The notes under the pieces were generated by a model. That model was not told the DNA's origin and searched no databases. It saw nothing but the letters and a program-made list of their open reading frames with translations. The position numbers were made by a program, and so were the translations under genes. From Planctomycetota bacterium (GTDB lineage Bacteria > Planctomycetota > Planctomycetia > Pirellulales > Pirellulaceae): 64,000 nucleotides of DNA. Below, in pieces: positions 43,205 to 58,200 of the stretch (position 1 is its first letter; every line of letters begins with the position of its first letter). The stretch covers positions 1-64,000 of the forward strand of contig JAQBZB010000007.1 of assembly GCA_027622275.1 (NCBI GenBank). The letters run 5' to 3'.

Positions 43205-46200
43205 CTAGCGGTCGCCTCTCAGTAGATCTTGTTCCAATAAGTCCGTCAGGGCTGCGTCGGCTAACTGACCACGGCCGGGCAGCTCGTCGTCGCTGGCGTG
43301 ATCCCAGGCGAGATCGATGAGTACGTCGTCCAACTCCGCACCCCCGCGATAGGCCTCTTCTCGCGACGAGTGAATCTCATCACGGTATCGATCTCGTATA
43401 CTTTCGACAAGCGAATCCGCGGCAAATCGGTTGGTTACCGACCAGGGTGCGACTAGCTCGTCATGCAGGGCGGGGGGCATCTCGCTCGCCGCCGAGTAAC
43501 GTGATTGCCGATAGCCGGGCGTAAACTCGGAAACCAACATCGCCGCGGCTCCCGCAGCACCAGTGAACCCCAGCACATCGGCTTGAGTTCCGATCGATTC
43601 GCCCTCGGGCTGATTGGCTCCCGCGTTGTTCAAAAAGTTGATGACCAGCAAGGCATCGATCGGTGTGCTCTGGCCGTCGCCGTTGGTGTCGTAATAAGGA
43701 GGTGGCGAGTTGCCGGAGGTTGGCACCGGCAGCGGACCGATTCCCTGCGTATTAATCCGGTTGATGACCAGCAAGGCATCAATCGCCGAGACAAATCCGT
43801 CCCCGCTCACGTCGAGCGCACCATCGGCTCCGTTCGCCGCTTGATCGGCGGGGTTCTGCCAAGGCTGGAACGGGACCACCGTCACGGTGACAGTCGCCGG
43901 CGCGGAAACGCCGCCAATGTTGTCATTGACCGTATACCGGAAGGTATCGGTGCCCGAGAACGCAAGGTTCGGAGTATAGGTAATAACGCCCGCCTGGCTG
44001 ACCGATACCGAGCCATTGGCCGGTTGCTGGGCAATCGCCACGCTGGAAGTCACAATCGAGCCATCCGAGTCGGTATCGTTTGCCAGAACCGGGATCGCCA
44101 CCGCAGTTCCTTGATTCGTCGTCGCCGCATCGGCGTTGGCGATTGGCGGTTGGTTGACGGTGACTGTGACGGTTGCCGGCTGGGAAGTCGCGCCTTGCAC
44201 GTCGCTCACGGTATATGTAAACGCGGTCTGACCGCGGAAGCCGGCGTTGGCCGTAAACGTAATCGTGCCGTTCGCGTTCGCGACAACGCTACCGCCCGAC
44301 GCCGCCGACACGATCGCCAGACTGGCTGGATTGATCACACTGTCCTTGTCGGAATCATTGCTCAACACGGGAAGAACCGTGGGACTCGTTCCCGGAACCG
44401 TGTAGCTGTCGTTAACAACCGTCGGGGCATCATTCACCGCCAAGACAATGAACCGGAACGTATCCTGGACAAATTCACCGCTCACATCGGAGGCCTCGAT
44501 CGTGATCAGCGTCTCGCCGGAAGCATCCGCGACCGGTGTGATTGACAGTGCCGTGTTATTGACGGCGGCGGAAGCGACCAGCGGATTCGAGTTGTCCACG
44601 ACGCGGATCGTGAGCCGATCGTTGTTCGACAGCACATCCGGATCGTTGAACACTTGCGGGAACAATTCGACGAGGGTCACGGGAGCGTCTTCGTTGACCG
44701 TAATGTCTGCAACAGGATTTGCCAGAACTGGCGGATCGTTGACCGGTGTCACGGTGATCGGCACTGCTTGGAAAACCGTTCGCACACCCGGCGAACCGGT
44801 ATTTCCGAGGTCATCGACGGTGACCACGAGCTGGTCTTGACCATGGAAGTTCGCCTTGCCGCGATAGGTCAGCCCGTTCGGCAGCATCTGCGAGTTTAAG
44901 CTGGCCAAGGTCGCGTTGATCTGGGCCAAGGGCGCCAACACACCAACGGTGCCCGATCCGTTACCGGTCACCTGGCTGGTGAGCACACCGCCGGGAATAT
45001 TCGTGTTCACGTTCAACGTGCCGTTGGTCGCGCGGAACTCGATTTGAACCTGACCGGTACCCTCCGCGGCGTCGATATCGGCGGCGACGAGCCCGCCGAT
45101 CGGCTGCGACACGTCCTCGGCCACCACTTGAGGTCCAGGGACGGTCAACGTCGGCGCGTCGTTCACGGCGCTGATCGAGATCGTAAACTTCTTCGTCGTC
45201 GAGTTGGTGTTCGGTGCCACGTTGGAACCGCTGTCCTGAGCATCGACCGTCACCACCGCGACACCGTTCTTGTTGGCTGCGGGTGTGTACGTCAGCGTCC
45301 CGTTCGCCGAGACGGCTGGCTGGGCAACGAACAGGCTGTTGTTGTTATTGGTCGTCACAAAGCTGACAGACTGGCCAGCTTCGTCGTTGGCGCTGACCGG
45401 CCCCGGCCGGATGCTCGATGCAAAGCCAAACACGGTCTGACCGATCGCGTCCTCGGTGATCTGCTGATTCGCGCCGAGTGTGAACTCGGGTGGATCGTTG
45501 ACGGATGCCACCGAGATGATCAATGTGTGGAGATCCGATTCGTTGTCGTGGGGATCTGTACCCGAGCCCGTGTCGCGCAACCGAACGGTCACGGTCGCGG
45601 TTCCCCATTTGTTCGGCGACGTCTGGAAGATGAGGTCGCCGGTCAACGGATCGACCAGCGGTGCCGTCGTGAACGTCAAACCGCCGGTAAAGCCGATCGT
45701 ATTGGCGATAAACGTCAACGCTTGCGAGTTTTCATCGGTCGCTCCCGCCGGTCCCGGACGGACGTTCGTCGCCCAATCCACGACTCGCACGAGTCCCGCG
45801 TCCTCATTCGCCAAGACATTGCCAGTACTATCAACCGCTCCCGCAGCAGGTGAAGATGCGATTCCGAACGCGAACAATCCGTGGCCGCTGAGCAAGACGA
45901 TATTGCCATTCGCCGCATTCAACACCGCGTTGACGCCGTAACCGGCACCGTTGATGGCTGAGACGAGCGCCGTCGCGACCGCCGATGCGTCCGAAGCCGA
46001 TGTAAAAGCAACGGCGGTGTTGCTGCTGGTGACACTGCCGTTACTGTCAAACTCGAACGTCCGCGCGGACGTTCCGAGGGCGCTGTGGATCGTCACCGTC
46101 GCCCCATCCGACAACAGATTGCCAGCAGGCAGTGTGATGCTGTTTGTCGTCGCGCTAACGTTAGCGGGCAGATACCCCGGCACGGTGAACTCGGGGGCAT

Positions 46201-49200
46201 CATTAATCGGATTCACCGTGATCGAGAAGGTCTCGGTCGGCGAAGCTTTCGGCGTTTGGTCGGCGTCGCCGGCGTTCGGGATATCGTACAGCGTCACGGT
46301 GACGATTGCGGTGCCATTCGTATCGGCCTTGGCGCGGTAGCTCAATTGGCCGAGTGTGCCCGGCGATGTGCTGATCTGCGGCTCGAATCCAGGTACGAAT
46401 GCCAAGTTGCCTGTCGGGACGAAGTTGACGTCGAATCTGAGTCCCTGAGTCGACTCGTCCGTCGGTCCCGCGGCAATACTTGTGGCCCACGGCACGGTGA
46501 TCAGACCGTCGTCTTCATTCGCCGATAGATTCGGTCCTTTGGTGAACTGCGGGGCATCATTGACGGCCTGGACCGTCAAGGTCACGGTCTGTTCCGCGGA
46601 CACATTCTCGTTATCGCCGGAGCTAAGTCCGGTGTCCCTGGCCACGATCTTCAAAACAGCCTGGCCATTTGCATTCGCGGCGGGTGTGAAGGTCAACGTC
46701 CCACTGCTGGAAACGGTCGGTTGACCGGATGCCAGAAAGAGCGACGGATTATTGTTTGTCGTCGTAAACGAAACGATCTGTCCTGCTTCGTCACCGGCGG
46801 ATATCGGTCCGGGGCGAATCCCGCTCGCCCAGGCGATCACGGTTTGCGACCCACTGTCCTCCAAGACGGTAACCGGCTGGCCGATGGTAAACTGTGGTGG
46901 ATCGTTTAACGGATTGACCGTGATCGCTACCGTCGTCGGTGAACTGAACAGGCCACCGGGATCACGCGCGCGGAAGGTAAACGAATCCGTGCCATTGAAA
47001 TCGGGCCGCGGCTTGTACCCAACCCTGCCGTTGGCGATGTCGGACAAATCAAGTCCCGTGGCAACGACGTTTGTCGGAGTTGCCGCGATCGAGAACGTCA
47101 ATCCAGCGATATCCGCCGGATCGATGTCCGTTCCGGTCAACTGAATGATCACCAACGCGTCTTCATTCGTCGTGACGGATTGTGCATCTGCAGTTGGCGC
47201 GTCATTGACGGCCGCGACGTTGATGCTGACGGTCGCGACGTTGCTGAAGCGATTCGGCGGGTTCCCGGCCGCTGGCTGATTATCATCTTGCACCTGGAAC
47301 GTGAAAAAATCCGTCCCGTTGAAATTCGGGTCTGGGGTATAGATCAATTGTCCGATCACATCACCCGTCGAGGCGTTGATTCCGCTCAACGTGCCATTTT
47401 CAGTCCGTGTGACCGATCGACCCTGAACCGGCACAATGAAGTACCGCAGGACCTGGACGACACCCAGGTCGCCGTCGTCGGCGGTCAGCGTAATCGACCT
47501 GGCAAAGTCTTCCGTCGCCTGGACGGTATTCAAACCGACTTGATCGTTCGCGATCGGCGCGGCATTGACGGGTTGAACCGTGAGTGTCACCGTGAGTTCA
47601 TCCTCGAGCGGATCTGCCACTGCGTTGGTCTGGCCATTATCTGTCGCTCGTACGACGAAGGTCGTTGTGCCATTGAAGCCCGTGGGCGGCGTATAGACGA
47701 GCATCGCCGCCGGGATCGTACTGCCGGCGGTCACGTCCAATGTTCCTTGGCTCGGACCACTCACCAGCTCAAATACCAGCGTCTGCGAAGACTCGTCATC
47801 CCCGGTGCTGCCGCCCAGGGTCAACGTCGTGACATGATCTTCACAGGTGTTCACATTCTGTGTCAGGTCGGCTCCCAACATCAAGACGCCGGGCAACGGC
47901 TGACAAATCGTCGAGGTCGTCGTCGTGGCAAGCACGACTTGTGGGATCGGAGTGTCGTTGACCGCGGAGACATTGATCTGGACGGTCGCCGGCGCAACGC
48001 TCGTCTCCGGAATCGCTCCGTCATCCGTGACGTTGAACGTCAAGCTATCCGGTCCGACCGGCATATTCGCGTTATTGTTGAAGTTGGGGTCGGGCAGATA
48101 TTCGACCACGCTGTTGGCGGAAGTAACGCGGCCAATCACGCCCGTTATGGAGCCGTCGACGTCCACGCCACTCGTGAAAGTTCCGTGCGCCGGGAAACTG
48201 GCGATGGTGAAGGTCAAGTTCTGCCCTTCGCTCGTCGTCATGTTTCCGTCGTCGTCACCGGCAAGTGTGATCATAACCGCCGTGTCTTCGGTCGCGGCGA
48301 CGGCATTACCACCGGCGACGGTCTGATTCGTACCGGTCGGCGGATCATTCACGGAAGCCACATTCAACGTCAACGTGAAGGGAGTGCTGGACTGCTGGAA
48401 GGGTGCTCCCGCCGAGCCGTCGTCGCGAACCGTAAAGACGATCACTCCGGTTCCGTTGAAATTCACATCCGGAGTGAACGTGAACCGCCCGGTTTCGAAA
48501 TCTCCCGTATTGGACGTAATGCTCGTGATCTGGCCGTTGGCATTGCTTTGGTCGAAGTTCTCGAACGTCAATTGCTGCCTCTCCAAGGGCAACGGATCGC
48601 TGTCACTCCCGCGCAGCGTCACCGTAATCGCATGGTCCTCGCAGAAATCAATCGTTTCGGCGAAACCGTCGACTGGATTCACGTCGCTGAACGTCACCTG
48701 GCATGTACCGGCCGACGTTACGATCGCGGCATCCACGACTCCGGTCGCGATCGGCACGTCGTTACCCGGCGTGACCTCGGCTTGGAACGTGCGTTCCGCG
48801 AACAGACCTCCCTGATCCGTCGCTCGCACCGTCACGTTGACGATACCGTTCTGGTCGGGCTGATAGTCCAACCGCAACGTCTGGCCGTCGATATCGATGG
48901 AAGGGATCAGAATCGGCTCGTCGCTCACAAGCCGCAAATCCGCGAAGTCAAAGTCAAACGTCACGGCACCGGAACCGCTCAGCCGCAGAATCGCACCGTT
49001 CAACGGGTCGCTCGTCGCCACGACCCCAAAGTTCGTCGCCGCGATCTGCGCCGCCAGGCGGTCCATAATTTCGACCGTCGTGGAACTGCCATCGAACACG
49101 ACCGGCAGGTGGCCTGGCAGAACCGATCCGTTCGAGTCGAACTCGAACGTCCGCGACGCGAGGCCGTTGGCGGTCGAGATCGTCACCGTCGCGTCATCCG

Positions 49201-52200
49201 TCAAGGTGCTGCCATCTTCGCGCAGCAGCAGCCCGTCGCCGGTTCCGATTAGAAGATCGTTAAAGTTATTTCCCAGTACAACATTGTTGCTGCCGCTCAG
49301 CCGAATCAGGGTCGGCTGCAGCGGATCGACCGTGGCAACAACACCGGACAAAGCGAGCGTGATCGCCTGGGCGAGAAGACCAGCAATCTGTTCGGGTGTC
49401 CGGGTCGTGTCATACACCACCGGAATATTGCCGAACAAGGTGTTACCGTCCGTTGTGAACTCATACGTCTGCGGAACACCTGGCGTCGACGTAATCGTCA
49501 CGGTTCCAGCTTCGGTAAAGTTAAAACCGTTTTGCAGAACTCGCAACGTCGTGTCGCTAGTTTCAACGACGCCGTCAAAGACCGAGCCAAAGGAGATCGT
49601 GCCCTGACCTCCCAAACGGACAACCACGTCATTGGCGTTTGCGACAGCGGCACCGATGCCGTAGTTTTCGGCCGGGTCATTCGCAATCCGATTAATCGCG
49701 GCAACCAAGGCCGCCGCCAAGGCCGCTCGTGTCGCTGACGAATCGAATGGCACCGCGACATTCCCCGCCGCGGCCAATCCATCGTTATCGAACTCGAACG
49801 TCCGCGACGCGAGGTTATTCGTCGCCACAAGCGTGACTGTTCCGCCATCTTCGAAGGTCGCACCATCTTGCAGAATCTCTACCGAGAGACCGGTGCCGAC
49901 CGTGATGCCCGAGAAGACAGGCCCCAGCACGATGGAACCCTCGCCGAGGAGCAGAATGCTCGCGCCGCCAAGGCTAGTTTCCAGCCCGTAGTCTTGCGCT
50001 TCGATCTGACTCGCCAGGGAGGCCGCGATCTGGGCAGCCGTCGCGGCAATCGTGAACCCAACGGCCACATTTCCACTCGTGACGATCCCGTCGTTATCGA
50101 ACTCGAAGGTTCGCGAGTCGACTTCATCGGCCGCGAAGATGGTGATCGTGTCACCATCCCGCAGGATCGAACCATCTTGCTCAAGGGACAGGACTCGTGT
50201 GCCGACCGAGAAGGTGAGGAAGTCTCCGTTGCCATCGGTCAGGTTCGTGTCGACGAAGGCGGACGGGTTGAACAGATCGATCACCGTATCGGTGCCGTCT
50301 TCCGCCGTGGTAAAGTCGACCAGGACGTTCGGGTTCGCGATCGGAGCGGAGTTGTTAAGAACGCGGACTTTGTAGTCTTCCACTTCGCCATCGACCGCCA
50401 GTCCCGTTGGGAGCAAGCTGCCGGCCCGGCTGATGCGGAAGCGAGCGTACGTATCACCCAGCGGCGAGTTGCTCGGCAGCACCTGCGGAACCGTGACCGA
50501 CAACGAGTTTTCCCCAGCTTGAACGACAGCGTTTTGCAAGACTTGCTCACCGGGGTCGTTCCAATCGCCGTCATGATTGAAGTCGAACCAGGCATCGAGG
50601 AAGCCTGTTCCGGAAGCCGTGACCGTGATCGGCGTCGATCGCCCCGGCACCAAAATGCCGTCGAATCGCACTCCGTTTTCGTCATTGACTTGCAGCAGTA
50701 CGAGACCGCCGCCCAGGTCCGATGCGGTGAGGGTTGGAACCGTCGCGTTAATCTTCCCGGCGAGTACGGCACCCACAGCATTGGCACCGTCTCCTGATGC
50801 GTAAGGAATCTGGACCCGACCTTCGACAAACTTGCCGTTTCGATCGAACTCGAACATCCACGTCCGATTACCATCGCTCATGGTGAACCGCTGACCATCC
50901 GCAATTCCACCGGCGGCTCCCGTGATCTCGAACCGCGGTGTCCCCAGCGTGACGACTTGTGCATCGTCGGCCGTTGACAAATCAACGATCCCGTTGCCGA
51001 TGCTCACCGGCACCACCGGCTTGGCCAGGGTGCCGAGGACGTTGGGCAGCAGCGTGGCGTTCTTGATCGCGGCCTCAAGCTTCTTGGCGATGTCATTGGC
51101 GCTATCACCCAGGCTCACCATGATCGGCCGCACGCCCACGGCGGGAGCCGCGGTGCCGCTGAAATCAAACTCGAACGTGACCGGGGCATGCACTTTATCG
51201 TCGATCTGGAAAGCATCTCCGTCACTGACGGGGGTCACTTGGTTCATCCTGCCATTGGTTCCCGTTGTATCGACGCGAACGCGCGACAGGGGCTGAAGGT
51301 CGATTAATCCGTTGCCGAGATCAACGGGCGTAATCCCATTCAAACGCCCCGCCGTGACTTCGTTTTGGATCGTCGTGAGCACGAGATCGACCAGATTCTG
51401 GGACGAAAACGAGGTGTTAAAATTCAAGAGGATTCCATTGAACGAGCCATCATCGGCAAACTCAAATCGCAGTGTCGGATGGATCCCATCACTGATCGTG
51501 AAGAAATCGCCGTCGTTGATCTTGGTGCCGGCCAAGGCAGCATCGTCCACAGGCAACTGCAGCTTCGCGACCGACGGAATCTCGATTGCCAACCCCGCCG
51601 CCGTCGTCAATAACGTGGCCGGAGCGAGATTTGCATGCGTCAGCGAACTCAGCGACAGATCGAGCGTGTCGCTGCGATGGAATGCCAGAGTGATCGTGTG
51701 ATCATTTGGTGCCAGCGGCGTCAATCCTCTTAAACGCGATTGCTGCCCCTGCACGGTCGAACGAATTAATTCCGTCACCTCGGCATCCGTCGCGCCGCTC
51801 GGGATGTTGATCACCACGTGTCCCGCCGCAACCGCGGCCCCATCCACGCTGATCTCGAAGACCACGGTCGGATTGAGGCCGTCGTTGATCACGAACGACT
51901 CACCGGAAGCAAGCGACCGATCAACGGCCAAGGTCGAGGCATTCGTGACGTCGATAGTGTGACCCGGTGCGATTCCGGAGAACGTGATTACACCAGCATC
52001 GGCCACACCCGACAATTCCGTCACCGCCGTGATTACTTTAGCGGCAACCGCGTCGGCGTTCTCGGTGCCGTTCAGAATGATCGGGACAAATCCCGTTCCC
52101 GGGGCAACGATGCCGTTCTTGTCAAATTCGAAAGTTGTTGTGTTGCCCAAACCGTCCGACACCACGAATTGGTCATTATCCATGATCGATGCGGCGTCGC

Positions 52201-55200
52201 TGACAACCAGACGCAGCGGGAGGATCAATTGCCGCAGCGGTTCGCCGGTCAGCGTCAAGCTGCTGTTGGCAACGCCGAACGTCAGACCGGCCGTTCCGCC
52301 AATCGAAACGAGGCCCTTGCCAAGGTTCGATGGGCGCAAGGCAAGTGTCGTCTGCGACGCAATGGCCGCGACGATCTTGCCGGCAATATCGTCGGCCGTA
52401 TCCGTGACCGCATATCCGATCTGCGGGCTACTGCCGGCACCGAGGACGAATGTAAATGTCACCGACGTCCGGCCGCCACGGACGATCGTAAAAGTCTCGC
52501 CCGGCGTCAGTGCGGCACCACCTGCCGCGGGAACCTGAACCGAGAACGGCGGTGAGCCGAGCAAACTGATATTGGAATTCAACAGCTGAATCGAATGATC
52601 CGAGTCGTCACCGTCCGCTGCCAGTGTCTGCTGCCCGTCTCGTTCTGCGTCAACACCGCTGCCCAGGTGCAGAAATTGATCGCCGACCACATGGCGGGCA
52701 CCGTTGCTGTCGAAGAGCGTCGGATAATTCCCCGTACCGGCGAACGGATCGGGCGCGTCACCAAAGTCGAGTCCGACCCCGGGCAGAAGAATCGTAAAGA
52801 CGGTTTCGTCCGTGGATTGATTCCCGATCAGCGAGTTTTCAGCCACGTCCTTGACCGCGCTGAGATAGAAGTTGTCGATCCCGTTGATTGAGGCAAAACC
52901 GCCTGCAAAATCCGCGGGCTCGCCGGTAACATCCGAGATGTCGACGAAGACGGTGGAGCCGCCTCGCAATCGCGCCGCCACACCGCCAATCCGACTCGAC
53001 GCCGAGTTGATGCCCGCGATGATCGCCCCGGCAACTTCAGCTTCCGTGAACGTCGTTCGGACTTCGATGGCACTGGCACCGCCGGGGAAACCTTCGACGG
53101 TCAGGCTGCTGTTCGTAACATCGGTGAGATGCCGGGTCGAATCGCCGAGTTCCACACGGCCGCTGCCGGGGTTAGGCAGCGTTGGGTTGAGACCGAGATT
53201 CGCGCCGGCCAGGGCCACGAGCATCGCATTGGAGACGGACTCGACGAACGAACCGTCGACGAACGTAATCGCAATATTCGCGCCGCCCACGCCGTTGGGC
53301 GTCCCCATGACGGGAGCGAGATCCTCAAACTCGAAAGTGACCGTTCTCGTGCCGTCGTTGACGGTAAACGTCTCGCCGTCCGTAAGGCCCGTCAGCAGGT
53401 TCTGCGAACTCAAGCCATTGGTGAACAAGACGACGTCGACGGTCGCGTTGAGCGCGATCACGCCGCTGCCTCGGTCAACCGGCATCATCCCGAGACTAAA
53501 AGCATTATTGGCGTTGTTCAAGGCCGTCAAAACCGCAGCCACGACGGCATCCTGTGTGTCGCCAGGGTTCAACGCCACGACGAAGTTATCGGGCAGCATG
53601 TCGCCATTGAAGTCGTCAAACACGCCGTCCTTGTCGATCTCGAACACCGCCGTCACAAATCCGTTCGAGATCGTGAACGTGTCGCGGTCGGCAAAGGCAA
53701 CCGCGCCTTCCGGCCGAACTTGAATTCCAGGGAGCGAAGGCAGAATCAACGTCGTCGAAGGACTCACGCCGGGCTCGCCTTCGATCGTGAAGCTTGACGG
53801 TTGCGAAGTCTGCAACTGATGGACGCCCGACACACCGCCGAGATTGATCTCGCCGTTACCGGCATTCTGTGGCGTCAAGCCGATGTTGGCAGTGGTGATC
53901 GCGTCGGTGATCTTTTGCGCCAAGTCGAGATGCGTGTCGAGTGTCGAAAAGTTCACTACAAAGTTTCGCGAAGTGGTGCCAAACACGCCATCGCTATCAA
54001 ATTCAATGGTCGTCGCTGTCGCATTTTCCCGGAGCTTGATGAGTTCGCCGTCGCGAACGCCACCGATGATCACTTGTCGCGTCAGCACGGTGTTGCTGAC
54101 ATCCACCGTATGATTTGGCAGTGCATCGAGTTGAATCACACCCCGTCCGACGGCAGTCGCGCCGATCGCCAGCGTGTTGCCGTTGGGATCGGCGGTTGCA
54201 TTCAGGAAGCCGGCGATGGTGTTTGCGATCGCATCCGCGGAATCCGTCGGTCCAAAGGGAATCACGACGCTGCCGGGAACCGTCGACAGGATGCCATTAT
54301 TGCTCAATTCAAAGATAAACGTTTGCGAGCCGTTGCTGACCGTGAATGTTTCGTTGTCCGCAATCGCGGCACCGCCCGATTCGGGCACGGTGATTCCGAT
54401 CGGCACTTGACCGATGTTAGCAACCAGCCCAGAACCGGCCACGTTAAACGTGTGGTCCGTGACTCCGCTCAACTCGATAATCCCGCTGCCGACATGAGAT
54501 GCGGTCAACCCGAGGTCGACACCGTTTGACAAAGGCGTCGACAACGCCGTCGCAGTCGCCACGGCGATCGTCGCCGGGGTGTCGGACGTTGTAAAGAAGA
54601 TCGCATTGGGCGGAACGATCACGTTCGTGACACGAGTCAAATCGAGATGTGCGGCTGCCGTCGTTCCGTTCACGCCGCGTTGCACCTGAAAGGTAGCCAC
54701 CGTGCCCACACCGGCCGGGAAAATCGCAGAGACGCGCAACTGCTCGCCCTCGATTTGAATGTCAAACGGCGTATTCGCTGGGAACGCGGTTTGATCGAGG
54801 ACGGTGATAAACACGTCCGTCGCTGCAACGAATCCCGATATTTGGGACGCCTGCTCGTACTCGAACACGGAGATTTGTCCGTTATGAGTGACGAAGAACG
54901 TGTCGGCATCCTGGATCGCGGGAACACCCACGGCAGGTCCTGGCGGAACTCGCAGCACGGTTATTGCGACCGTCGATGTTAACGCGGACGTGCCGACGTT
55001 CACTCGGTGCGCATCCGTCGCCCCCACGTGGACCAACCCGCCGCCGAGGTTTCGCGGGGTGAGCGGAATCGCCAGCCGCGCCGGTTGCACGGCGAGTGGT
55101 TGACCTTGAGCATTCACCGCGGGCAAGTGGGCGGTCGCCAGCGCGCTCACGATCGCGTCGGCGATTTGATCGGCGGTACCACCGGCTGGAAAGGGGATGC

Positions 55201-58200
55201 GACGAGCGTTGCCGGACCAGTTGTTGTTCTGGTCGAACTCGAAAATGACGGGGCTGTTGATATTCAGCGTGCCGTCATTGATCGTGAATTGCTGACCGTC
55301 CACGATTCCATTGATACTGGCGCCCGTGACGGGCACTTGCAACCCCAGCGTCCGCGCCACGGTCAGGCTAAATCCCTTGTCGAACTCGAACGTGGCGGTA
55401 TCGCCCACGTCGTTCGTAATCTTGAACGAGGTCGTGTCATCGACGTCACGCCCCCCCTGGGCATCGATCACAAAGCGGTCGCGGTTGTTGACGTTGATTT
55501 GATACACGCTGTCGTCAGGCCAAATGCCCGACAAAGGCGTCAAGACGATGGTGTTGCTCGTCGTGTTGTATCGATAGGTGTAATCGATCCCCTCCCGGAG
55601 GAAGACACCATTTTGGAACAGGGTGACAACCGGTCCCTTGACGTCCAGCAGCAAGCCCTCCTCGCCAATCCGCACACTGCGTCCAGTGAGCGTTTCGTTA
55701 TTGACGCCAATTCCCGGGAACGGGTCGGCTGCTTCGAAACCATCCACGATTTGCAACTGAAAATTCGAGTAGACACCCGATTCCAACTGCACGATCGAAA
55801 GGGATGGATCGACGTCAATTCCTGCCGAGTCATTATCCTGGGGGTTCACGAGCTTCACGGCAGGCCCGACGAAATCCGCTCGATCCAGCGCACCACGATC
55901 TTTGAACACCTGGCCGCCAAATCCTTGCGGGGTGGAGAAGCGGGGATCGTCAACTCGCAGCTGTCCCCTGCCATCCGTGTCGGGAGCCAAGACGGGCGAC
56001 AACGCCAAGCCGATCGCATCCTTGATCGACTCGAACTCGTCGCGTTCGACCAGCGAGTCGACGGCGCTATCAATCGCGAACGAGAACGGAGCGGGGTAGA
56101 AGTTACCGGCCGCCGCGTTGACAAACAGAGGAGCATTATTCGCAAGCGATTCGTTGAAGTCTTGTACCGTCAGTGGGAGGTTGCTGTCGCGTGTCTCGGT
56201 ATGCTGATAGATCGTTCCACCAACCACGAGACCACCAACCGCGCCCACGTTGTCCGCCGGTCCAGGACTGTTGAAAATGAAACTAGCCTGCTCGATGCCA
56301 ATCTGGACATTCGACAAGATATTGTTCAACAGCGTGGGTGTCGCTTGCTCGGAGACCAGGATGCCCCGCTCGGCCAGCAATTGATCCACGTTGTTAAACG
56401 CATTCGTCGTCGGAGCCACAACTCGGAAGCCGACTGCTCCGAGGGGAGTCACACGAGCGGCGTTCCGAATGATGACAAATCGCTCCGCCGAGGTGAGTGG
56501 AGCGCCGGGGACACGATCCGTGCTGATACGATTTTGCGCAACCGATCCGAAAGCCTCGGCCGAGACGCGATTGACCGGATTTGCAAGGCCGAAGGCACCG
56601 TTGGGGAGGTTCTCGCGATTCGACAATACGCCGCCCGCGCCGTTGACCGCGCTGGCCAAGTTGACGGCGTCTGGCGGATGACGAGGCCCGCCGCCAACCG
56701 ACACGGTGGCGATTCTCCCAAACACGTCCTCGATTTCCAGCTGGCCGCTGGTGGCGGCGACGCCGGCACCATTGTGCAGCAACTCGACAACGAAATCACG
56801 CGGCGCGTGAACATTGACCTCGATCGTGTACGTCCCCGTGCTGCCCAGCGGAGTCCGATCGGCCAGGCTGAGTGGACTGTACCGGTCATTCAGCGAGTTG
56901 CTGACGGCGACATAGTACGTGCCATTGGCGGTCGCGGTGAACTCGAGATAAGGATCGTTGCCGGTTCCGGCTTCGCCCGGTGCCGCTGCCATTAGGTTAA
57001 TTCTGAGTTCTTCGCCAACCGAATCGAACAGTCTCAACGTTGCGTCGAGAGAACTTGCAATACCGGTGTCCACATCAATGGTAACCCGATCACCAATGTT
57101 CAATTCAAACTGATAGAAGTCGACATCTTGTTCCGGCGCGGAGCGGAAGTTGATGCTGTCGCCGAGCTGCGTCGTCGCAACATACGATGCCGGCGTGTGC
57201 TGCACGCCCTGCCGCGTATCGATGGCGTTGAACAGGGTATCGTTGGGTTCGGTGTTGGCCTCTGGGAATGAGGACGCCCTTCCGCCGCTCCCGTAGACCG
57301 TATTATTGATGACCTTGGAAAATGGTTGCGGGGCATATCCAATCGCCGAGGAGCGGATGCTGGCGAAGCCTTGTCCGCCCACGGATGCTGCATGTTCCAC
57401 AAAGACTGCGGGAGCGAAGCCGAACAGGCCTCCCAAAGTCGCATCCGTGATTCGGCTGGTACCGACGATGGCCTGCGCCACGACCGTGCTGTCGTTGGAA
57501 ACGAGGACGCTGGCGTCAATCGCATCCTTGACGGCGATGGCCATCTCCAGCTCGTCGTACCCAAGGCTCCTGGGCGCTGAATTCGGATTGATGATCGGAT
57601 GAAAGAACGCCCAGGGGTCGCTGTCCGTTCGCATGTAAAAGACGGGGATCGTCCCATCGCTCCAACCGTTGCCTCCTTCAACGCCGGCTCCGCATGGCGG
57701 AGTCCCATTGATGTCTTCAAATTCGAACGTGACACTTCGCCCAAATGCGGTGACCTGGAACTGCGTGCCATCGCAAACTTGATCGCCTTCCAGCGTCGTC
57801 ATTTCAAAGGGAACGGTATCGCCGCTGATGTGAATGCCGACCACGCCCGCCGAGTCGATGGTGTTGTTGACAATCGATACGCCCGGCGTAAAGCCGCCGA
57901 GCAGGGGGACATTATTGAGGGCCACAAGATTTCTAACCGGGCCAGGAGTTGGCTGTTGCAATCGAATCGGCGAGAGAAACGCTCCCGCACCGACATCCGG
58001 GGTCAACGCCCGCTGGCCGTCCCAAACCCGCAATCCGGCGTCGGCTACGATCCCCACCGACTTGGCCTGCGTGATCGTGTTGGAGTGAATCTTCACTTGG
58101 CCTTGCGGGCGGAACAGGTTCTTATCACCGAAGCCCGTGTGGCGAATGTTCGGAATCCCATCCGGCGGTAACGTAAACGGCGCATCGGCCAGACTGCGTG

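Noticed and set aside
55007-56995. Other long plus-strand open frames (also 47180-49252, 25620-27575, 28965-30527, 2461-3375)
   Set aside because: All are opposite well-supported minus-strand coding sequence, have odd basic compositions and no domain likeness. They follow from codon bias of the GC-rich sense strand.
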